Below are positions 14,559-19,001 of a stretch of DNA of 19,001 nt, one piece after another (position 1 is the stretch's first letter; each line of letters opens with the position of its first letter). The DNA lies in NCBI GenBank assembly GCA_964345975.1, contig CAYFSS010000027.1, forward strand, positions 1 through 19,001, in the 5' to 3' direction. The translations under genes were made by a program, and so were the position numbers. The DNA comes from CAYFSS01 sp964345975 (lineage in GTDB: Bacteria; Bacillota; Clostridia; Saccharofermentanales; Fastidiosipilaceae). The notes beneath the pieces are model-generated. The model worked only from the letters and a program-made list of their open reading frames with translations, did not search any database and had not been told where the DNA came from.

Positions 14559-14646
14559 GCGGAAGTGGCGGAATTGGCAGACGCGCTAGGTTCAGGTCCT
14601 AGTGAGCTTCACGCTCTTGCAGGTTCAAGTCCTGTTTTCCGCACCA
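14559..14646 (+). tRNA. tRNA-Leu (CAG)
   Basis: An 88-base class II tRNA with acceptor GCGGAAG/TTTCCGC (G-T last pair), a loop TTCAGGT with anticodon CAG (reads CUG), a long variable arm around GAGCTTCACGCTC, T arm GCAGG-TTCAAGT-CCTGT, discriminator A and encoded CCA. Confidence 0.96.
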
Positions 14647-14656
14647 AGTGAACAGC

Positions 14657-14691
14657 AAGCTCCTTTCCACGCGGATGGAGCTTTCTTTTTT
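14657..14691 (+). terminator. Terminator after tRNA-Leu
   Basis: Stem AAGCTCC/GGAGCTT (14657-14663, 14677-14683) with an inner TCC/GGA pair, followed by TTCTTTTTT. Its T run ends only 6 bases before the SD of the helicase gene. Confidence 0.85.
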
Positions 14692-14707
14692 GCTCGAAGG
14701 AGGTTAA

Positions 14708-17455
14708 ATGGCGATCCAATCCCATTCGAAGAATAAGATCGAAACTCGCATCGCTGTACGTACCCTCGTTGAGTTTGTGCATCGGACGGGGGGTTTATCG
14801 AGTCTCACCTATCACCAACTTAGTGCTAATGCCGGCACTAGGACGCATCAGGCTTTCTTTGATTACTTGCGGGCGAATTTCCCCAATCATGCTTGGGTCA
14901 GCGAATTTACACTCCAAGGTGCATGGGATGATCCTCAGATACTCCTCAAGATCGGTGGGCGCGCTGACCTCCTCATTCTTCCTCAAGGCACGACCTTCAC
15001 ACAAAAGCCCGGCGTGAACTCCCCCCCTATCTTCTTAGAAGAGCCGGGCAACAAGCAAATCATCGAACTGACACAGTCCAAGATCCCTTTTTTTTGTGAA
15101 ATCAAGACGATCAATCTTCCTCTCTCTGAATTAAACCCGGAAGGAGAACCGCTGCATTGGTCTCAGGTCATGATGTACACGGCTCTCTACTATTTCTATC
15201 GACCGGATCTCATAGAAGCCATCACGAACGAAGAACTCCTCCCCGATCTTCTTAGCTCTCCCGGTCTAGCTGAATTGAATCTCGACCAAGACGAAGAGGC
15301 TTTTCCGTCATTTGAGATTCCCTATATCCTTAGTTATATCTCTCAGACAACGTTGGAGTGTCGTATCTTAGAACGCACGATCACCTTGTCTAAGCTTTGG
15401 GCTTGGTTCAAAGATACGATCCATGACTATCTTCGGTGGGCCAAACTCCAAGCCAACCACAATGACTATAGAGATCACTCGATAGTGGATCTCCCTTTTC
15501 CATATGAGACACCACGTGAAGGGCAAAATCGTTTCATGGAATCTGTAGAACGGAGCCTTCGCACAGGCGAGCCCCTCATGGCGCAAGCTCCAACCGGCAG
15601 CGGTAAGACGATTTCAACCCTGTACCCGGCCCTTCAATCTCTTTCAAAGCATGAAATCCAACGGATCTTCTATCTAACTGCGAAAACGTCTACGCGCGAA
15701 GTCGCTGAACAAGCTCTCGAAGATTTGCGGAAAGTCGGCCTCTATGCCAGACAGGTGACCCTAACGGCGAAAGAGCAGATGTGCCTTGCACCGGAACTCT
15801 ACTGCGACACTACCGTTTGTCCCTATGCCGTCAGTTACTATGAGCGCCTCGATGAAGGACTTGAAAGAACCCTACAAGAATCCGTCCTCAAGAAAGACCT
15901 CCTTATGAAACTAGGGGAAGAGTTTGGCTTATGCCCTTTTGAACTCAGCTTGGATGCTGCAATCTACTGTGACGTCATCATTGGTGACTACAATTACGCC
16001 CTCGACCCTCAGGTGAAATTGGATCGCTTCTTTGGTGAAAGCGAAGAGCGAGAAGGGCTCCTCTTTGATGAGGCTCACAACTTGGCAGATCGGTCACGCG
16101 AAATGTTTAGTGCAACGCTGGATATCGATCTATTTAAGAAATTCCACACGGAGTTGCCTGATCGAGCAATCTATTATAAGGATCTCTTGAATCAAATGAT
16201 TCTTTATCTTCAAACGATTCATGGAGCCGTTGAAGCTCAAGACCAGACAACTCTTGATTACTTGACCCAACAACAGGGGTTTAATCCTGAGACCCATTTG
16301 ATCTTGGAGGCACAGGGTTTTTGTGGATTAACAGCTCAACCCTTAGGCTTAGTCAATAAACTAAGGGATTGGTTGAAAGATTTTCGCAACATCCTCGATG
16401 ACGAGCTTCCTCCGCCTCTCCGTCGACAATCGATAGAATTAATCGGAACCGTTAGGTTCTTCCTGCAAATCTGTGATGAGTACTGGGACGACAGCTACAT
16501 CGTTGCTATGCGATATGTCAAAGAGAAATTTGCGCTTCGCCTCATCTGCCTCAATGCCTCAAACTTCATTGCAAAACTATATTATCCACGGCATGCTGCT
16601 GTTTTCTTCTCAGCCACCCTCACACCGTTTGCTTACTATCGCCAAGTTCTTTCCGGCGAAATTGTCCGGCCACAAGAGCTAAATCTTCCCTCTCCCTTTG
16701 AGCTAGAGAATCTCCAAACCTTAGTGCTCAAAACGATCAGCACTCGATTCAAGGACCGCCAGCAATCGAAGCTTGCTATTGCACGCGCCATCGTTATTGC
16801 GCAACGCGTCAAACGTGGTCAAATGATAGTCTACTTCCCATCCTACGCATATCTCCAACTTGTTCTCCCTGAAGTCCTAACGCTACTCCCGGAGAAAGTT
16901 CATCTTACAATCCAAAAGCCCCATCTATCTCCCCCCCAACGCGAAGCCTGGGTCGAGAACTTCCGAAATCCCGCTCCCGGCAAAGAAGTCTTGGGTTTTG
17001 CAGTGCTAGGTGGCCTCTTTGCTGAAGGGATTGACCTCATAGGGGAGCAATTGACCGGGGTCATCATTGTTGGTACCGGACTACCCGGAATCAGTCCTGA
17101 ACGAAACATCATGCAACAATACTATGATGAGCACGGCCAACATGGTTATCACACAGCCTATACATGGCCCGGGTTCAACAAGGTTCAACAGGCCGCAGGA
17201 CGACTCATCCGAACCGCTGCGGACAAAGGCTTCATCCTTCTTCTCGATGATCGCTATCAACAAAGCGAGTATCTACAACTCTTCCCCGAGCACTGGCAAC
17301 CTTTATTCTTAAACTCGGAACGAGAGCTCCTCGACGCACTTAAAGAAGGTCGCCGTGGCGAGCGATCGTATGGGGGCTTTCAAGGTTTGGGAGCGACGGA
17401 TGACCAAGTCCAAGACTTCGGTTCAGTCGGTGGCGTTCAAGATAGCCCTTGGTGA
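14708..17455 (+). CDS. PD-(D/E)XK nuclease fused to XPD/DinG-type Fe-S helicase
   Basis: Predicted DNA repair or processing enzyme. The N-terminal 240 residues match a Cas4/RecB-like nuclease: GGRAD87LL, C130-E131-I-K133, and Q153 in HWSQVMMYTALYYF. The rest is a superfamily 2 helicase of the DEAD_2 type: Walker A APTGSGKT (294-301), FDEAH (453-457), FSATL (634-638), AEGIDLIG (772-779) and motif VI QAAGRLIRT (828-836). Four Cys (C359, C366, C371, C409) lie between Walker A and DEAH, where XPD-family helicases bind a [4Fe-4S] cluster. All key residues seem intact. The 915-residue nuclease-helicase layout resembles a family found in clostridia, of unknown physiological role. AAGGAGG (14697-14703) is 4 bases before the ATG. 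Only 16 bases lie between the upstream terminator's T run and the ATG, leaving no room for a promoter. Confidence 0.9.
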   Translation: MAIQSHSKNKIETRIAVRTLVEFVHRTGGLSSLTYHQLSANAGTRTHQAFFDYLRANFPNHAWVSEFTLQGAWDDPQILLKIGGRADLLILPQGTTFTQKPGVNSPPIFLEEPGNKQIIELTQSKIPFFCEIKTINLPLSELNPEGEPLHWSQVMMYTALYYFYRPDLIEAITNEELLPDLLSSPGLAELNLDQDEEAFPSFEIPYILSYISQTTLECRILERTITLSKLWAWFKDTIHDYLRWAKLQANHNDYRDHSIVDLPFPYETPREGQNRFMESVERSLRTGEPLMAQAPTGSGKTISTLYPALQSLSKHEIQRIFYLTAKTSTREVAEQALEDLRKVGLYARQVTLTAKEQMCLAPELYCDTTVCPYAVSYYERLDEGLERTLQESVLKKDLLMKLGEEFGLCPFELSLDAAIYCDVIIGDYNYALDPQVKLDRFFGESEEREGLLFDEAHNLADRSREMFSATLDIDLFKKFHTELPDRAIYYKDLLNQMILYLQTIHGAVEAQDQTTLDYLTQQQGFNPETHLILEAQGFCGLTAQPLGLVNKLRDWLKDFRNILDDELPPPLRRQSIELIGTVRFFLQICDEYWDDSYIVAMRYVKEKFALRLICLNASNFIAKLYYPRHAAVFFSATLTPFAYYRQVLSGEIVRPQELNLPSPFELENLQTLVLKTISTRFKDRQQSKLAIARAIVIAQRVKRGQMIVYFPSYAYLQLVLPEVLTLLPEKVHLTIQKPHLSPPQREAWVENFRNPAPGKEVLGFAVLGGLFAEGIDLIGEQLTGVIIVGTGLPGISPERNIMQQYYDEHGQHGYHTAYTWPGFNKVQQAAGRLIRTAADKGFILLLDDRYQQSEYLQLFPEHWQPLFLNSERELLDALKEGRRGERSYGGFQGLGATDDQVQDFGSVGGVQDSPW

Positions 17456-17490
17456 AAGGCTTCATGTAGACTCGTATCTAAGAGCCAAGA

Positions 17491-17519
17491 TTAACACGAA
17501 AATTTTGTTAAGCTATAAA
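17491..17519 (+). promoter_or_regulatory. Promoter of the CE15-like gene, with overlapping inverted repeat
   Basis: TTAACA (17491-17496), exactly 17 bases, then TATAAA (17514-17519); each box is one mismatch from consensus. TTAACA and TGTTAA (17506-17511) form a 6-bp inverted repeat with a 9-base spacer that covers the -35 and spacer, a good position for a repressor. The leader is about 65 bases. Confidence 0.7.
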
Positions 17520-17591
17520 AGCAAACGCAAAGAAGTTGGACTATGAAGAAGTGAATGCATCTCTTCTAAACAAACAAAAAAGGAGCAACAA

Positions 17592-18725
17592 ATGTCGTTC
17601 AGAGGATACTCCATCCCCAGTTTATTAACCGCTTTCTCGGGTGAAGACATCAATACAAGCGAAGAGTGGCTGAAGATTAGGCGACCCGAAATTCTTTCCT
17701 TCTTCGAGAATAATGTGTTCGGGCACGTACCGGACGATGAGATTTACGTCAGTATTCAAAGCTTCGATAACCCCGAATCAATCTACCAACTGAGTCCTTC
17801 AAAGACGGTTGAATTTGACTGCCTTCGAGATGGGAGAAGTTTCCAGTTCTCGATGATCATATTCTATCCTCCTGAAGCAAGCGCGGAGAATCCCGTTCCG
17901 GCCATCCTCACGATGTGTAACGGCGGCATCGGAGATGCAGATCCAGCGAGAGCCGTCCTAAGTGACTTCTGGCCTGCAGAGCAGATCGTGGCGTCAGGGT
18001 TTGCTGCTGCTGTGATCTTGACCCAAGATGTTGCCCCGGATTATCCGGACGGGTACCACTTGAAGATCCATCGACTGTTCCCTGATTATCTTGAAAACCG
18101 TCCACCGAATGCTTTTGGAGCTATTGCAGCGTGGTCCTGGGCAGCATCAAGGGCAATGGATTACTTTGTTGAAGAACCGAAGATTGACCATGAATTTTGT
18201 GTTGTAAACGGGCATTCCAGGGGTGGGAAAACAGCTCTCTGGACGATGGCTCGAGATGATCGCTATGCGCTATGCATCAGCAGTAATGCCGGAAATAGTG
18301 GTGATGCCTTGGCCAGAGGTAGCACCGGAGAGGTCATAGCGGATATCGTTTGGCGCTTTCCTTTCTGGTTCGCCGAAAATTATCAAGCGTATGCTGACAA
18401 TGAGGAAAATTATCCTGTGGATCAACATATGCTCTTATCTCTTGCAGCTCCGAGGTACCTCTATACATCAATGAAATCGCGCGATGAGTGGGCGGATCCG
18501 GACAACCAATACCATTCTCTTCAGATGGCATCTCCTGCGTGGGAATTGTTCGGTAAGGAAGGCCTTCAAGCAGATGCACCTGAAGAACAAGCACTCTATA
18601 AGCCTCTACTTAATGGCCACCTCGGTTGTCATCGTCAAGTAGGAGATCATGGAATGGATGCTTGGGATTGGACTGCATATCTAGAGTTCTCCAAGCGGAA
18701 ATATCAGGATAGTAAGAAAAACTGA
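17592..18725 (+). CDS. CE15-like alpha/beta-hydrolase (glucuronoyl esterase family), cytosolic
   Basis: Probable serine esterase of carbohydrate esterase family 15, whose members cleave esters of (4-O-methyl) glucuronic acid. The nucleophile elbow is NGHS209RGGKTALW. The catalytic His is probably H353 in DHGMDAWDW. The position 23 residues after the Ser, Glu in fungal enzymes, is Asn232 here, so the acid is more likely in SRDEWADP (D298, E299 or D302), as in bacterial members with a shifted acid. RPPNAFGAIAAWSWAASRAMDYF and APRYLYTS also fit the family. No signal peptide is present, unlike typical secreted glucuronoyl esterases. AGGAG (17581-17585) is 6 bases before the ATG. It stands alone with its own promoter and terminator; the link with the sugar operon is by theme only. 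Confidence 0.82.
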   Translation: MSFRGYSIPSLLTAFSGEDINTSEEWLKIRRPEILSFFENNVFGHVPDDEIYVSIQSFDNPESIYQLSPSKTVEFDCLRDGRSFQFSMIIFYPPEASAENPVPAILTMCNGGIGDADPARAVLSDFWPAEQIVASGFAAAVILTQDVAPDYPDGYHLKIHRLFPDYLENRPPNAFGAIAAWSWAASRAMDYFVEEPKIDHEFCVVNGHSRGGKTALWTMARDDRYALCISSNAGNSGDALARGSTGEVIADIVWRFPFWFAENYQAYADNEENYPVDQHMLLSLAAPRYLYTSMKSRDEWADPDNQYHSLQMASPAWELFGKEGLQADAPEEQALYKPLLNGHLGCHRQVGDHGMDAWDWTAYLEFSKRKYQDSKKN

Positions 18726-18746
18726 GGTAGGCCAATCCAATTAGAA

Positions 18747-18787
18747 AACCCCTTGATACGGCGTAATCACGCTGAAATCAAGGGGTT
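18747..18787. terminator. Bidirectional terminator between CE15-like gene and tRNA-Ser
   Basis: An 11-bp stem AACCCCTTGAT/ATCAAGGGGTT (18747-18757, 18777-18787) with an inner GCGT/ACGC stem. On the minus strand it is followed by TTTTCTAATT and ends the tRNA-Ser transcript. On the plus strand it follows the CE15-like stop by 21 bases, with a weaker tail (TTATT). Confidence 0.85.
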
Positions 18788-18797
18788 ATTCCAGTTC

Positions 18798-18886
18798 TGG
18801 CGGAGAAGGTGGGATTCGAACCCACGTGCCCTTGCGGACAACTCGATTTCGAGTCGAGCTCGTTATGACCTCTTCGATACTTCTCC
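18798..18886 (-). tRNA. tRNA-Ser (CGA)
   Basis: An 89-base class II tRNA on the minus strand: acceptor GGAGAAG/CTTCTCC, anticodon stem CTCGA/TCGAG with loop CTCGAAA and anticodon CGA (reads UCG), a long variable arm GTCCGCAAGGGCAC, T arm GTGGG-TTCGAAT-CCCAC, discriminator G as expected for Ser, and encoded CCA. Confidence 0.96.
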
Positions 18887-18904
18887 TCGAAGAAACACTT
18901 GAGT

Positions 18905-18933
18905 AGTATAGGCGAGCTCATAATTTTGCGCAA
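18905..18933 (-). promoter_or_regulatory. Promoter of tRNA-Ser
   Basis: On the minus strand TTGCGC (18933-18928), 17 bases, then TATACT (18910-18905). The start would fall near 18898, about 12 bases before the tRNA. The rest of the window up to 19001 shows nothing I can name. Confidence 0.75.
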
Positions 18934-19001
18934 GACATACTAAAGTCTCCTGAGTAGCTTTATCGAACGAGGTTCAAACAAAATATGAGCCTCTCACTCT
19001 A

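Noticed and set aside
17491..17511. TTAACA...TGTTAA considered as a Rex (NADH-sensor) operator.
   Set aside because: Rex sites read TTGTTAA-N4-TTAACAA, with the half-sites in the opposite orientation and a shorter gap.
14559..18886. Helicase and CE15-like genes between two tRNA genes considered as an integrated island.
   Set aside because: There is no integrase, no duplicated tRNA 3' end and no direct repeat matching tRNA-Leu or tRNA-Ser. Codon and base use look like the rest of the window.

Overview
The window reads as a piece of a bacterial chromosome of moderate GC, from an organism that is probably a strict or near-strict anaerobe with a fermentative, plant-glycan-using lifestyle. The main pointer is a complete six-gene Rnf operon in the order C-D-G-E-A-B, the order usual in clostridial-type bacteria (gammaproteobacteria use A-B-C-D-G-E), followed by a convergent flavodiiron protein gene. 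The phylum is not settled. Clostridial Bacillota would fit the Rnf order and the helicase-nuclease family, but the sugar-binding protein of the ABC transporter has no lipobox and no cysteine at all, which is unusual for a Gram-positive. No phage, IS, CRISPR or plasmid genes were seen.

Layout. 1-108: 3' part of tRNA-Tyr(GUA) and its terminator. 357-6167: rnfC-rnfD-rnfG-rnfE-rnfA-rnfB, tightly coupled, closed by a strong terminator (6190-6221) and a second, probably bidirectional hairpin. 6319-7536 (minus): flavodiiron protein. 7537-8127: intergenic, with inverted repeats and a terminator for the operon to its right. 8128-13123 (minus strand): a carbohydrate operon transcribed leftward, in the order substrate-binding protein, MalF-type permease, MalG-type permease, GH2 glycosidase. 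13528-14457 (plus): a divergent ArsR-type HTH regulator with a large C-terminal domain. 14559-14646: tRNA-Leu(CAG). 14708-17455: a PD-(D/E)XK nuclease fused to an XPD/DinG-type iron-sulfur helicase. 17592-18725: a CE15-like esterase. 18798-18886 (minus): tRNA-Ser(CGA).

How the parts work together. Rnf couples electron transfer between reduced ferredoxin and NAD+ to ion pumping. The flavodiiron protein would dispose of O2 or NO using low-potential electrons. The ABC transporter imports an oligosaccharide that the cytosolic GH2 enzyme cleaves, and the CE15-like esterase may act on ester-linked uronic acids from the same kind of plant polymer. The ArsR-type protein is the likely controller of the sugar operon: a similar ATTACAG-type sequence lies over both of the divergent promoters I infer.

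The most unusual features are in Rnf. RnfG carries a tandem duplication of its FMN-binding domain with two flavinylation-type Thr motifs, the second copy having lost the usual ETxGLG segment. RnfD has Ser where the FMN-accepting Thr is expected. RnfE has a Cys motif followed by a long acidic tail. Other points worth a look are the perfect 11-bp hairpin between the binding-protein and permease genes, and the sugar-type ArsR regulator. I found no clear evidence of an entirely new system.
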